The notes: generated by a model from the sequence alone, not told the origin. Counted from the first letter of the stretch, positions 1-8,623 are shown. The stretch: 64,000 nt of DNA from Bacteroidales bacterium (GCA_017630215.1 JAGBVR010000001.1:62001-126000), one strand, 5' to 3'. Program-made: numbers and translations.

Positions 1-2
1 AA

Positions 3-221
3 CTTTATGATTTCTTCCCAGCCCAGGATCTGCCGGGGCATGAGCCGGTTCATCTGGATCTAAAAGGCAAGAATCATGGAGAGATTGCTGCCATATTCCA
101 ATATAATTATCCTATTTTTACCGACGATTTCCGTTTCCGCATGGAACCGCATAAATTCGAAAAACTCCGTTCGGAGTACCAATATAGAAGAGAAATAATT
201 TTCACTAATACTATTACCAAT
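3..221 (+). CDS. partial upstream coding frame, no stop before DUF4301
   Basis: The frame of the DUF4301 gene stays open from base 3 up to its likely ATG at 222, giving about 73 codons that read like real protein (for example HLDLKGKNHGEIAAIFQYNY, then FTDDFRFRMEPHKFEKLR). It looks like the C-terminal part of an upstream gene, yet no stop codon occurs before the DUF4301 domain begins. I do not recognise the family. Either the two coding regions are one fused protein, or the upstream gene was truncated or lost its stop. An in-frame ATG also lies at 141. The left window edge hides the rest. Confidence 0.5.
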
Positions 222-1718
222 ATGTTTACAAAAGAAGATATCGCTCAGATCGAGCAGAGAGGCTCGTCTGTACAGACTGCCGAACAGCAGGTTGAACGCT
301 TCAAGCAGGGTTTCCCTTGGATGAAGATCGTTGCTCCGGCTACTCCGGAGAGAGGGATCCAGGTTCTTGATGAGGCTGCTGTCGAGGCTGCAGCAAAGTA
401 TTATGATGGTGCGAAGATCAATGGCAAATGCAAGTTCGTGCCTGCTTCAGGTGCGGCTTCACGTATGTTCAAGGATCTTTTCAGCGGACTTGATGCACTT
501 AAGGCTGGTAAGGAACTTGCTGACGACGCTCCAGCAGCAAAGTTTGTGGATCAGATCCAGGGTTTTGCTTTCTATACACCGGAACTTTTCGGCGAACAGA
601 CATGCAAATGTCCCGAGTACAGACAGTCGGTTCTTTCAAAGACTCTTACTGAAGAGGGACTCGGATATGGTGCAAAGCCTAAGGGAGTACTCAAATTCCA
701 TAAATACACAGACGGTGAGATCCGTACCGCTTTTGCTGAGCATCTCGTTGAAGCTCAGAATTATATGAGAAACGATGACGGCACTGCGAATCTCGTGGTG
801 ACCATCTCTCCAGAACATCAGCAGCTTTTCGAAGAGGCTTACGCTCAGGTGAAGGAAGCTTATGAGGCAAAGTATGGCGTGAAGTACAATATCACTTTCA
901 CTTTCCAGGACAAGGCTACAGATACAATCGCTGTGGATGTGGAGAACAAGCCTTTCAGAACAGAGACAGATTCGCTTCTTTTCCGTCCGGCAGGACATGG
1001 TGCTCTCATCTATAATCTCAATAAGATCGAGGAGGAAGTGGTTTCAATCAAGAACATTGATAATGTGGCGAACGAAAGACTCCTTCCAGAGACTGCGACA
1101 TGGAAGAAGGTTCTTCTTGGAAAGGCTCTCGAGCTCCGTGACAAGATCTATGGCTATCTGAATGCTCTCGATGCAGAGGCTACTCCTGCCCTTTGTGATG
1201 AAATCGAGGCTTTCCTTGACAGCACACTTTGCGTGACTCTTCCTGAGGCGGCAGACTTCGATGCACGCGTAGCTGCAATCCGTGCAAAACTCAACAGACC
1301 TATCCGTGTGGCAGGTATGGTGAAGAATCAGGGAGAGCCAGGCGGTGGTCCTTTCATCATCGCTGACAAGGACGGATCTACTTCGCTTCAGGTTCTCGAA
1401 AGCGTACAGATCAATATGTCTGACGACCACGCCCGCAATGCTCTTGCATCAGCTACTCACTTCAACCCTGTTGACATCGTATGCTGTCTCCACGACTACA
1501 AGGGACAGAGCTTCGATCTTCTTCAGTATGTAGATGAGGATGCGGGATTCATCAGCTCGAAGAGCTACCAGGGACGCGAACTCAAGGCTCTCGAGCTTCC
1601 AGGCCTCTGGAACGGAGCGATGAGCAACTGGAACACACTTTTCGTAGAGGTTCCTCTCGCTACATTCAACCCTGTGAAAGTTGTTCTCGATCTTCTCAGA
1701 CCAGCTCATCAGAACTAA
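222..1718 (+). CDS. DUF4301 family protein
   Basis: A 498-aa protein if it starts at ATG 222 (MFTKEDIAQIEQRG), which matches the way I recall DUF4301 proteins beginning; the domain then runs the full length. A conserved-looking segment PASGAASRMFKDLF lies near residues 74-87, and another, NQGEPGGGPF, in the C-terminal half; both resemble small-molecule or phosphate-binding loops, but no activity is established for the family. No signal peptide or membrane segment is visible, so it should be cytosolic. The same frame is open upstream to the window edge, so a longer fused product is possible. It converges on the methyltransferase gene with a shared terminator between. Family assignment is fairly sure; function is unknown. 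Confidence 0.82.
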   Translation: MFTKEDIAQIEQRGSSVQTAEQQVERFKQGFPWMKIVAPATPERGIQVLDEAAVEAAAKYYDGAKINGKCKFVPASGAASRMFKDLFSGLDALKAGKELADDAPAAKFVDQIQGFAFYTPELFGEQTCKCPEYRQSVLSKTLTEEGLGYGAKPKGVLKFHKYTDGEIRTAFAEHLVEAQNYMRNDDGTANLVVTISPEHQQLFEEAYAQVKEAYEAKYGVKYNITFTFQDKATDTIAVDVENKPFRTETDSLLFRPAGHGALIYNLNKIEEEVVSIKNIDNVANERLLPETATWKKVLLGKALELRDKIYGYLNALDAEATPALCDEIEAFLDSTLCVTLPEAADFDARVAAIRAKLNRPIRVAGMVKNQGEPGGGPFIIADKDGSTSLQVLESVQINMSDDHARNALASATHFNPVDIVCCLHDYKGQSFDLLQYVDEDAGFISSKSYQGRELKALELPGLWNGAMSNWNTLFVEVPLATFNPVKVVLDLLRPAHQN

Positions 1719-1733
1719 TAGTCATTTACCATA

Positions 1734-1772
1734 AAAGCGGTGCTGCAAGTATTTTTCCTGCAGCACCGCTTT
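1734..1772. terminator. bidirectional terminator
   Basis: Perfect 14-bp inverted repeat AAAGCGGTGCTGCA (1734-1747) and its complement (1759-1772) with an 11-nt loop, starting 15 bases after the DUF4301 stop and ending 16 bases before the stop of the convergent methyltransferase. The A-run on one side and T-run on the other suit termination in both directions. Confidence 0.85.
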
Positions 1773-1788
1773 CGTTATGGCCTTCGGG

Positions 1789-3015
1789 TCAGATTCTTTT
1801 ACATACCATAAGAAGGTTGCCTTTGATGTCAGATCTGAGACCGAAGATATGGACGTCTCCTCCGGATGAACAACCGAGCTTTTTGCGCAGGGCATCTGAT
1901 GTCATCGGTATATTTCTGGCTGTAACCTCTGCTTTAGAATGATTCTTTCCGGCTTCCTTGATGCTTCGTTTGTCAAGTGGTGAATATTCTAATATTTGGA
2001 AAACCTTTCCATATCCTTTCAGTACGTGGGCTGTCGAAGGGTCTGATGTAGTGTAGCAATGAGTTGATTTTCCAAGCTTTCTGATGTGGAAATGGCCTGC
2101 TGTGACATTGAACGCTCCGGCTTTTGTCAGTGATTTTCCCGGCTCGAACAGAAATTCTCCCATATCTGTTGCTATTTCAGCATATCCTGACTTTTCGTCC
2201 TCCGGAGTGAATGACAATGCAGCTTCCGGCCTTTCTGGAAATCCGTTCGGAAGTTCGACTGCTGTTATATCATAGCCTTCCTGCCATTCTCTGTCCATCC
2301 ATATCAGAAGTTCCTTACATTCCCCTTCGGAACTTACCACATGGACCTCTCTGCAGGTCTTGCCCAGACGCTCGCATACCATTGTGATGTCTGCCATAGG
2401 GGAGAGTTTGATCAATATATGACGGGTGTGTCTGAATATTTCATCCTTCAGTGTCAATACATCCGGGGTGCATTCTTCTATTAGAAATACTTTCTTGCCT
2501 CCTTCGCCTCTTCTTGCCGGGTCCATATAGACGATGTCCGGGTGGAAAGTGCTGATTATGAGACTGATGGAATCACTCTCTGCTATTGAATTGCTGATGT
2601 TGATATTGTCGGTACCAAGTGCCTTGAAATTGTGCTCTGCGGCTTTGCACAGAGTTGTCTGCATCTCATTATACAATACTTTTGATGCCTTCTTGGAGAA
2701 GAACCAGCTGTCTACTCCAAGGCCGCCGGTCAGGTCAGCTATGCGCCATTCCTTTTTCTCTGCAATCTTCTCTGCAAGGGCAGCTTTGTAATGGCCGGTC
2801 GCACTGCTGCTGCATTGCTCCGCAGACAGTTTCAATGGAAAAATCAGACTCGGATTCTCATGCCATGCTTGTACCTTGCTTTTGAGTTTGCGTCTGCTTT
2901 CAATGCAGTTTACGGCAGTCTCCATGTCGATATCCGGCCATTTACCCTTGTCGAGAATCAGCCTTGTGGTGTCGTCAGAAAGGTGTTGTGAAACGAATTC
3001 AAGCAGTTTTTCCAT
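1789..3015 (-). CDS. class I SAM-dependent methyltransferase with THUMP-like C-terminal domain
   Basis: A 408-aa cytosolic protein. The SAM-binding motif I is IADLTGGLGVDSWFF (about residues 92-106) and a DPARR motif at 165-169 takes the place of motif IV. The C-terminal third (GAFNVTAGHFHIRKLG and onwards) resembles the THUMP-like domain found in this Bacteroidota family, which suggests an RNA substrate; the methylated base is not known. The start at 3015 is supported by a -7 box 20 bases upstream. It converges with the DUF4301 gene and diverges from the phosphohexomutase. Family is confident, substrate is inference. Confidence 0.85.
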   Translation of the reverse strand: MEKLLEFVSQHLSDDTTRLILDKGKWPDIDMETAVNCIESRRKLKSKVQAWHENPSLIFPLKLSAEQCSSSATGHYKAALAEKIAEKKEWRIADLTGGLGVDSWFFSKKASKVLYNEMQTTLCKAAEHNFKALGTDNINISNSIAESDSISLIISTFHPDIVYMDPARRGEGGKKVFLIEECTPDVLTLKDEIFRHTRHILIKLSPMADITMVCERLGKTCREVHVVSSEGECKELLIWMDREWQEGYDITAVELPNGFPERPEAALSFTPEDEKSGYAEIATDMGEFLFEPGKSLTKAGAFNVTAGHFHIRKLGKSTHCYTTSDPSTAHVLKGYGKVFQILEYSPLDKRSIKEAGKNHSKAEVTARNIPMTSDALRKKLGCSSGGDVHIFGLRSDIKGNLLMVCKRI

Positions 3016-3034
3016 ATCGGATTGATAATTTATG

Positions 3035-3042
3035 CAAAAATA
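3035..3042 (-). promoter_or_regulatory. -7 promoter element of the methyltransferase gene
   Basis: Minus-strand TATTTTTG, matching TAnnTTTG, 19 bases upstream of the ATG at 3015. Confidence 0.6.
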
Positions 3043-3065
3043 CTCTTTTCTTTAATAAATATTGT

Positions 3066-3073
3066 TAAATTTG
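3066..3073 (+). promoter_or_regulatory. -7 promoter element of the phosphohexomutase gene
   Basis: TAAATTTG matches the Bacteroidota -7 consensus. Transcription would begin near 3080, which makes the ATG at 3084 almost 5'-terminal and favours the ATG at 3117 as translation start. Confidence 0.65.
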
Positions 3074-3116
3074 CTCGGATGTAATGCAATTTAACATTAA
3101 AAACAATATACCAACT

Positions 3117-4778
3117 ATGGAAAGAAATTTCAGAGAAGTGGTCCAGAGCTGGCTGGACGGTAATTTTGACGAGGCAACAAAGGCACAGATCGTTGCCCTT
3201 CAGGAGAATGATCCAGTAGAACTTGAAGATGCGTTCTACAGAAACCTTGAGTTTGGTACCGGCGGTCTCCGCGGTATCATGGGCGTAGGTACAAACCGTA
3301 TGAACAAGTATACAGTAGGTATGGCTACCCAGGGCCTTGCAAACTACATGAAGGAAAACTGCGAGGGTCCGCTCAGCGTATGCATCTCGTTCGACAGCCG
3401 TAACAACAGCCCTGAGTTCGCTCAGATCGCAGCTAATGTACTTGCTGCAAATGGTATCCACGTATATATCTTCGACAAACTCCATCCTATCGCTCTTATG
3501 AGCTACTCTGTGAGAGCAAAGAAGGCTACTGCAGGTATCATGATCACTGCATCACACAATCCTAAAGAGTACAACGGTTACAAGGTGTTCTGGTCAGATG
3601 GAGCTCAGGTAACTTCTCCAGTGGACAAGGATATCGTGGCTGAGGTAGCTAAGATTACAGATCCTTCAATGGTTAAGTTCGAGCCGGGTGAAGGAGCTGC
3701 TCCAATCGAAATCATGGGCCACGAGATGGACGAGGCTTACCTCGATTCAGTGATGACTCTGATGCTTTCTCCAGAGGCTCGTCAGGCTCATAAGGATATC
3801 AAGATCGTTTATACTCCTATCCACGGATCAGGCGTGGAGATCGTTCCTGAATTCCTCCAGAAGCTTGGTTTTGAGAATATCTATCACGTTCCAGAGCAGG
3901 ATGTGGTTGACGGTAACTTCCCAACAGTGATGTCACCTAATCCGGAGGAGCCTTCAGCTCTTGCAATGGCTGTGGCAGTGGCTGACCGCGAGGGTGCTGA
4001 CCTTGTGATGGCTACTGACCCTGATGCTGACCGTATCGGTATTGCAGTCCGTGATAACGAAGGAAAGATTGTTCTTCTTAACGGTAACCAGACTGCATCA
4101 ATCCTTACATATTATATCCTTCGTCGCTGGTCAGAGCTCGGAAAGCTTGATGGCAAGCAGTATATCGTGAAGACCATCGTTACAACTGAGCTCCTTCGTG
4201 CAATTGCCGAGAAGTTTGGCGTGAAGGTATACAATGTTCTTACAGGATTCAAGTGGATTGCTGATATCGTAAAGAAGAACGAGGGGGAGACCACATTCGT
4301 TTGCGGTGGCGAGGAAAGCTACGGTTTCAATGTAGGTGAGTTCGTTCGTGACAAGGATGCTCCGATTTCATGTGCATTCGTTGCTGAGTGTGCTGCTTGG
4401 GCTGCTGCACAGGGCAAGACTCTCTATCAGCTCCTTCAGGATATTTATGCAGAATTCGGTTATTATAAGGAGTCGCTCATTTCTGTAACCAAGAAGGGTA
4501 AGGCTGGTCTCGAGGAGATCGCTCAGATGATGGTGGACTACCGTACAAACCCTCCTCAGGAGCTTGCCGGTTCACCTGTTATCAAGGTTGTTGATTACAC
4601 TAAGCCTGAGGAGACAGGTCTTCCTTCATCAAATGTGCTTCAGTTCTACAATGAAGCTGGTGATGTTGTGACTGTACGTCCTTCAGGTACAGAGCCTAAG
4701 ATCAAGTTCTACTTCGGTATCAAGGGCGCTGATGCAGATGCTAAGAATGAGGCTCTCAGAGCTCAGTTCAATAAATAA
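3117..4778 (+). CDS. phospho-sugar mutase (phosphoglucomutase/phosphomannomutase)
   Basis: A 553-aa enzyme interconverting hexose-1- and hexose-6-phosphates, central to glycogen, nucleotide-sugar and polysaccharide metabolism. All alpha-D-phosphohexomutase signatures are present: phosphoserine loop TASHNPKEYNGYK (Ser near residue 146), metal loop DPDADRIG (about 301-308), sugar loop GGEESYGF (about 397-404) and phosphate loop RPSGTEPKIKFY near the C-terminus. The ATG at 3117 (MERNFREVVQ) is chosen over 3084 because the promoter lies immediately before 3084 and family members start at this point. It is monocistronic with a strong terminator. Choice between glucose and mannose substrates cannot be made from sequence. 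Confidence 0.95.
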   Translation: MERNFREVVQSWLDGNFDEATKAQIVALQENDPVELEDAFYRNLEFGTGGLRGIMGVGTNRMNKYTVGMATQGLANYMKENCEGPLSVCISFDSRNNSPEFAQIAANVLAANGIHVYIFDKLHPIALMSYSVRAKKATAGIMITASHNPKEYNGYKVFWSDGAQVTSPVDKDIVAEVAKITDPSMVKFEPGEGAAPIEIMGHEMDEAYLDSVMTLMLSPEARQAHKDIKIVYTPIHGSGVEIVPEFLQKLGFENIYHVPEQDVVDGNFPTVMSPNPEEPSALAMAVAVADREGADLVMATDPDADRIGIAVRDNEGKIVLLNGNQTASILTYYILRRWSELGKLDGKQYIVKTIVTTELLRAIAEKFGVKVYNVLTGFKWIADIVKKNEGETTFVCGGEESYGFNVGEFVRDKDAPISCAFVAECAAWAAAQGKTLYQLLQDIYAEFGYYKESLISVTKKGKAGLEEIAQMMVDYRTNPPQELAGSPVIKVVDYTKPEETGLPSSNVLQFYNEAGDVVTVRPSGTEPKIKFYFGIKGADADAKNEALRAQFNK

Positions 4779-4788
4779 TCTGAGTTGT

Positions 4789-4826
4789 AAAAATAACGGC
4801 CGCCAATTTTGGCGGCCATTATTTTT
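4789..4826. terminator. intrinsic terminator after phosphohexomutase
   Basis: GGCCGCC (4798-4804) pairs with GGCGGCC (4811-4817) around a 6-nt loop, flanked by an A-rich left side and a T-rich right side. It can act on either strand. Confidence 0.85.
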
Positions 4827-4876
4827 ATATGGAACGATATACGTGTTTATGCTACCTGCTTACACACAGAAAGCAC

Positions 4877-4906
4877 TTTGAAAGACTCTCTTTTTCAGTA
4901 CATTTG
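4877..4906 (+). promoter_or_regulatory. consensus promoter facing a gene-less hairpin array
   Basis: TTTG at 4877-4880, 18 bases, then TACATTTG at 4899-4906: a near-ideal Bacteroidota promoter. There is no convincing gene downstream; the predicted transcript would start near 4912 and run through the hairpin array. It may drive a non-coding RNA. Confidence 0.45.
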
Positions 4907-4907
4907 G

Positions 4908-5494
4908 ACCGCTCGGTCCTGAAATCGCTCAAACTCGCCCGAGCGGTAGCCTAAAACCTTGTATTTCAATTAATTTCGATACCACTCGGGCCAGAATCTG
5001 GCAAAAGTCGCCCGAGCGGTATGAGCTAGAGCGAATTGTCGTTAGATTAAGCACCATGCCCGGCATATACGGCCGCCGGGCATTGCACCAAGGTGTGTGC
5101 AAACTCAGCCTGAAGGCTTGCACACCCTTGATGCTGCTTGCTGAAAGGTGTTTCTCCATAAAAAGGCCAATATCGTGGAGAAACGCAGTCAGCTTGAAAG
5201 GTTTCTCCATAAAAACGGCCTTTTCGTGGAGAAACGCATCATTCTGATCTAAACTACTTTCGTTTTATTACAAAGCTTAGCTTAGTATAGCGCGTTGTCC
5301 GTATCTAAGCCGGTATTTACGGACAAACGTCACAAAGTATTGTGCTGCCCACATCTTTTGAATGATGCTGCAGTGAAACGCATAAAGCGGGCGGAGCTGC
5401 CCTTGGGCTGAGCTGCGGAGCCTGCTTTGAGCTGCCGAATCGTGTATATTTCGGCAGCGGTGCGACAAGAAAACGCCAATTCTTGTCGCACCGC
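4908..5494. repeat. intergenic array of nine hairpins
   Basis: Between the phosphohexomutase and GH9 genes, 760 bases hold no convincing gene but nine inverted repeats: 4908-4947 (arms ACCGCTCGG), 4981-5020 (same stem, one mismatch), 5056-5083 (ATGCCCGGC), 5090-5128 (GTGTGCAA core), 5150-5184 and 5201-5235 (both GTTTCTCCA, 17-nt loops), 5295-5326 (TTGTCCGTA), 5431-5458 (GCTGCCGAA) and 5457-5494 (15-bp perfect arms, 8-nt loop). The two GTTTCTCCA units form a 51-bp direct tandem repeat. The last hairpin lies 48 bases beyond the GH9 stop and could terminate that gene. Parts recur, diverged, at 43.2-43.5 kb. A 63-codon plus-strand frame (5056-5247) repeats a short peptide only because the DNA repeat is in frame; I do not call it a gene. 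Confidence 0.8.
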
Positions 5495-5541
5495 TACATC
5501 AATACGGCCATTGTAGTGTAAATATCTATATCATTCCCTTT

Positions 5542-7335
5542 TTATAACTCATTCCCGATGTAGGAGAGCCAGGTGATGGCAGCGACGAGGGAAGCATTCC
5601 AGTTGATGGCGACCTCGTTTGAGGCGTAGGATGGCATCACGTCTTCATATGATTCATCCGGATAGCTTGAATGGTACTTTCTGACTTCCGCAATGTCTTG
5701 CTGTGCCGGATTTGGGCCTCCTGCAAGAAGTCCTGGAATCGGTTCTTCGATGCCGTCTGAGTGGCAAAGACGGCTGTGCGGGAACATCGGACTTTTATAG
5801 CCGAATCCTGTCACGTAGCAGTATCCTGTGGCGTTCTGGCCGAGGATGTAGTTTACGTTCCTGAAAGCATTGTCGACATATTTTCTGTTTCCTGTGAGTT
5901 CGTATGCATACAGGAAGCAGATGGCCTGGTCACAGAATGAAGAGCAGCAGCCCCATCCGAAATCGTCAGGAGAGTTGCCGTAGGCACTGTTGTAGCAGGA
6001 GTTCTCAGCCGCTTTTATGCTTTCGTCGCAGTATTCCAGGAGCATCTTTACACATTTCCCCTTGATTTCTTCCTTCTGTTTTGCATAAGGGTCTGGCAAG
6101 CCTGAATAGAATTCTCCGAATTTGCGGTGATGCAATTCTGATTCAATCCAGTTGAACACTCCCAATGCCGCTACATTTCCCCACGACATCAGAGTAAATT
6201 CTTCCGGCATATTCTCAATCACATCTGTCAGATATACATCCCTGTCTCCCGGGTAACTTGCCATATACTGACTTGTAGCAGCCCAGAACAGTTCATCTGA
6301 TGCACTGCCGTCTCCATATGCTCCTGTAACCACGTCCGGGTCATAGATTCCGTTCATCTTGTCCTGATGATAGAATGCTTCAGGATTGTCTTTAGCCCAT
6401 TGGTATGCATCCGCTCCATCCTCTGCTTTTTCCCATACACCTCTTGTATTGATGTCTGCTTCCAGATTGCCTCCGTGATGAGCAGCCCAGGTACTGCCCA
6501 TTTCAGCACATACCGCAGCAAAATCAAGTGAAGCTGTAACAGATTTCTGCACTACATAGCGCTTCTGCTGACATTCTCCTGGGGTAATGAAACCCTCGAA
6601 TGAAGGAGTAGTGAGTTTATGATATACTCCACCATCTTCCGGATCCTGCATTGTCAGGAGCCAGTCGTGATTATACTCAAGTTCATCCCAGAACTTCCTG
6701 CTGTCTTTCTTGTTGTATGCATATTGTAGGGATATTACGCGGAAGGCATTGGCCATCAGTCCCATTGAATATCCCGAGTTTACTACATATTTATTATAGT
6801 CACCGGCATCGTACCAGCCTTTCGGAGATGATATCACTGTGCCTTCAGGACGGGATGCACTGGCAGCGCTCGCGTGCACATATACGAGAGTGTCGGGGTG
6901 ACCGCCTTTTCGTGCCCATTTGCCGGCAATCTCCGGATCGAGGTCCATTCCGCTTCGCTGATGGTAGAATGCTGTCAGAGCTGCATCTGCAAGAGGTTTG
7001 AGTGCGTCACGACTGACAATGAATGTTGCGGAATCCCCGCCTGCGTGTATCGTATATGTTCCGCTTTCGGTAATCTCGCTGAAGTCGAAGATCCGGCGGA
7101 TCTTGCCTGACCAAGGAGATACTGCAGATCTGTCGGCGCTTCCTTCCCAGACAACAGAACCTTCAGCATCGGTGATCGTAACTACCTCCGCTTTGTTATA
7201 CTCTTCAAGGGTCATTGTCTTTTCCTGACCCGGATAGAATCCGACCTGGTTTATCCTGATGCTGTTCTCGTTTTTCCCGCAGGACAGAAGTCCCGTCAGA
7301 GCGGCAATGATGGCAATGGTTTTTATGGTATTCAT
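5542..7335 (-). CDS. lipoprotein GH9 endoglucanase (cellulase)
   Basis: A 597-aa glycoside hydrolase family 9 enzyme cutting beta-1,4-glucan (or mixed-linkage glucan, xyloglucan) chains. The start at 7335 gives a lipoprotein signal with lipobox GLLSCG (Cys19), so the enzyme should be membrane-anchored, likely at the surface. An N-terminal Ig-like CelD_N domain (about 25-110) precedes the (alpha/alpha)6 catalytic domain: GWYDAGDYNKYV (about 173-184) carries the base Asp, PHSRLCHSDG the conserved His region, and YASNEVAINWNA the acid Glu near 574. A longer frame up to 7398 passes the promoter, so it was rejected. It stands alone, divergent from the amidase gene. Confidence 0.93.
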   Translation of the reverse strand: MNTIKTIAIIAALTGLLSCGKNENSIRINQVGFYPGQEKTMTLEEYNKAEVVTITDAEGSVVWEGSADRSAVSPWSGKIRRIFDFSEITESGTYTIHAGGDSATFIVSRDALKPLADAALTAFYHQRSGMDLDPEIAGKWARKGGHPDTLVYVHASAASASRPEGTVISSPKGWYDAGDYNKYVVNSGYSMGLMANAFRVISLQYAYNKKDSRKFWDELEYNHDWLLTMQDPEDGGVYHKLTTPSFEGFITPGECQQKRYVVQKSVTASLDFAAVCAEMGSTWAAHHGGNLEADINTRGVWEKAEDGADAYQWAKDNPEAFYHQDKMNGIYDPDVVTGAYGDGSASDELFWAATSQYMASYPGDRDVYLTDVIENMPEEFTLMSWGNVAALGVFNWIESELHHRKFGEFYSGLPDPYAKQKEEIKGKCVKMLLEYCDESIKAAENSCYNSAYGNSPDDFGWGCCSSFCDQAICFLYAYELTGNRKYVDNAFRNVNYILGQNATGYCYVTGFGYKSPMFPHSRLCHSDGIEEPIPGLLAGGPNPAQQDIAEVRKYHSSYPDESYEDVMPSYASNEVAINWNASLVAAITWLSYIGNEL

Positions 7336-7356
7336 AGTCAGTAGTGTTATCTGATG

Positions 7357-7364
7357 CAAATTTA
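7357..7364 (-). promoter_or_regulatory. -7 promoter element of the GH9 gene
   Basis: Minus-strand TAAATTTG, 21 bases upstream of the ATG at 7335; it supports that start over the more upstream ATG at 7398. Confidence 0.6.
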
Positions 7365-7437
7365 AAATTTTATCTGCAATATCCATTGGCTCAGACATTG
7401 CTATAATGCTTGCTGGAAATTTTAATATAGTAAAGAT

Positions 7438-8520
7438 ATGAAACGTATTATAGCTTTGTTCGCTGCTTTGGCCTTCGGTGCCTTCTTTGCAGCAGAATCA
7501 GATGCCTGTACAGGTATTTCACTTGTATCCGGTAATGGCAGTCATGTTGTGGCCCGTACTGTAGAATGGGCCGCAACCCCTATGCAGTGCGGCTATGTAG
7601 TCGCGCCACGAGGCCATGACCATCAGTCCTATACTCCTGGTGGAGAGGACGGACTAAAATATAAATCGATCTACGGCTATGTAGGTATTTATACGGAATA
7701 TGAACCTTTCATTGTGGAAGGTGTAAATGAGGCGGGACTTGCGGCCGGACTTTTCTTCTTCCCGGGCTACGGTGATTATGCTCCGTATGTACCTTCTCAC
7801 AACGCCAAGACCCTCTGCGATATGCAGTTCGTTTCCTGGGTCCTCTCCCAGTTCAAGACAATCGATCAGGTCAAGGATGCAATCAATGAAATCGATCTTG
7901 TGACATTGAATAACAAGATAGGTGCTGTCCATTGGAGGATCGCAGAGCCGAACGGCCGTATGGTAGTTCTGGAAATCGTAGGGGGAGTGCCGCATTTCTA
8001 TGAGAATACTCTCGGAGTGCTGACAAATGCTCCCGGTTTCCAATGGCATATGACCAATCTGAACAATTATGTCAATCTCCAGCCTGGCTCCTCACCTGAC
8101 AATACTATTGCGAACGGGATTACATTGAAGCCTCTTGGTCACGGAAGCGGCATGCTCGGTCTCCCCGGAGATTTCACATCCCCTTCAAGATTTGTAAGAG
8201 CGACATTCTTCCAGACAACGGCTCCTGTGTGGGATACAGGTTTCGAGACCGTAGTGCAGGCATTCCATATATTGAACAACTTCGACATCCCTATCGGCAG
8301 CCAGCATGTGAGGGCGGAGATACCGAAAGGTCTTCCGAGCGCTACGCAGTTTACATCTGCGACTGACCAGGCAGCGATGAAATTCTATTACAGAACAGCA
8401 TGGAACAGCAATATCCGCTGCATCGAGCTGATGAACATAGACTTCGCTAAGGTCAAATTCCAGTCTCATCCTCTGGATCAGGTCCAGCAGCAGCCTGTAG
8501 AGATCGTGAAAGTGAAATAA
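7438..8520 (+). CDS. choloylglycine hydrolase family (linear amide C-N hydrolase), secreted
   Basis: A 360-aa Ntn-hydrolase of the bile-salt-hydrolase/penicillin-V-acylase family. A signal peptide (residues 1-23, AAESDA) ends exactly before Cys24, the expected N-terminal nucleophile (CTGISL), so signal cleavage itself would generate the active enzyme in the periplasm. Arg40 (VARTVEW), the NEAGL stretch and LTNAPGFQWHMTNL match the conserved Arg and Asn oxyanion positions of the family. The substrate may be conjugated bile acids, penicillin V-like amides or N-acyl homoserine lactones; sequence alone does not decide. Monocistronic, followed by a hairpin at 8590-8623. Confidence 0.88.
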   Translation: MKRIIALFAALAFGAFFAAESDACTGISLVSGNGSHVVARTVEWAATPMQCGYVVAPRGHDHQSYTPGGEDGLKYKSIYGYVGIYTEYEPFIVEGVNEAGLAAGLFFFPGYGDYAPYVPSHNAKTLCDMQFVSWVLSQFKTIDQVKDAINEIDLVTLNNKIGAVHWRIAEPNGRMVVLEIVGGVPHFYENTLGVLTNAPGFQWHMTNLNNYVNLQPGSSPDNTIANGITLKPLGHGSGMLGLPGDFTSPSRFVRATFFQTTAPVWDTGFETVVQAFHILNNFDIPIGSQHVRAEIPKGLPSATQFTSATDQAAMKFYYRTAWNSNIRCIELMNIDFAKVKFQSHPLDQVQQQPVEIVKVK

Positions 8521-8589
8521 CACTTTCGTCCTCAGGCAGTGGTCGGGCCAACCAAACGCTGAGGCTCATCATATTTCACTTTTTTACAG

Positions 8590-8623
8590 TCGCCGGATAC
8601 TGTTCTCAGACGGTTTCCGGCGA
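8590..8623. terminator. hairpin after the amidase gene
   Basis: TCGCCGGA (8590-8597) pairs with TCCGGCGA (8616-8623), followed on the plus strand by a T-rich stretch. A weaker CCTCAG/CTGAGG stem lies at 8530-8564. The hairpin overlaps the 3' end of the small minus-strand gene at 8606. Confidence 0.5.

Noticed and set aside
3084-3116. Earlier ATG for the phosphohexomutase
   Set aside because: The -7 box at 3066-3073 puts the transcription start at about this ATG; family N-termini match the start at 3117.
4908-5235. Repeated hairpin units considered as a CRISPR array
   Set aside because: Only two copies per unit, arms are palindromic, unit lengths differ between pairs and no cas genes are present.
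5056-5247. 63-codon plus-strand frame with a repeated FSIK-SWRNA peptide
   Set aside because: The peptide repeat follows from a 51-bp DNA repeat that happens to be in frame; codons lie on hairpin arms and no family resemblance was seen.
5277-5468. Minus-strand 63-codon frame in the hairpin array
   Set aside because: It spans three hairpins, and the region that resembles the 43.4-kb locus is in another frame; treated as part of the repeat homology, not as a gene.
7336-7398. Longer N-terminus of the GH9 enzyme
   Set aside because: It would hide the lipoprotein signal and pass through the promoter box at 7357-7364.
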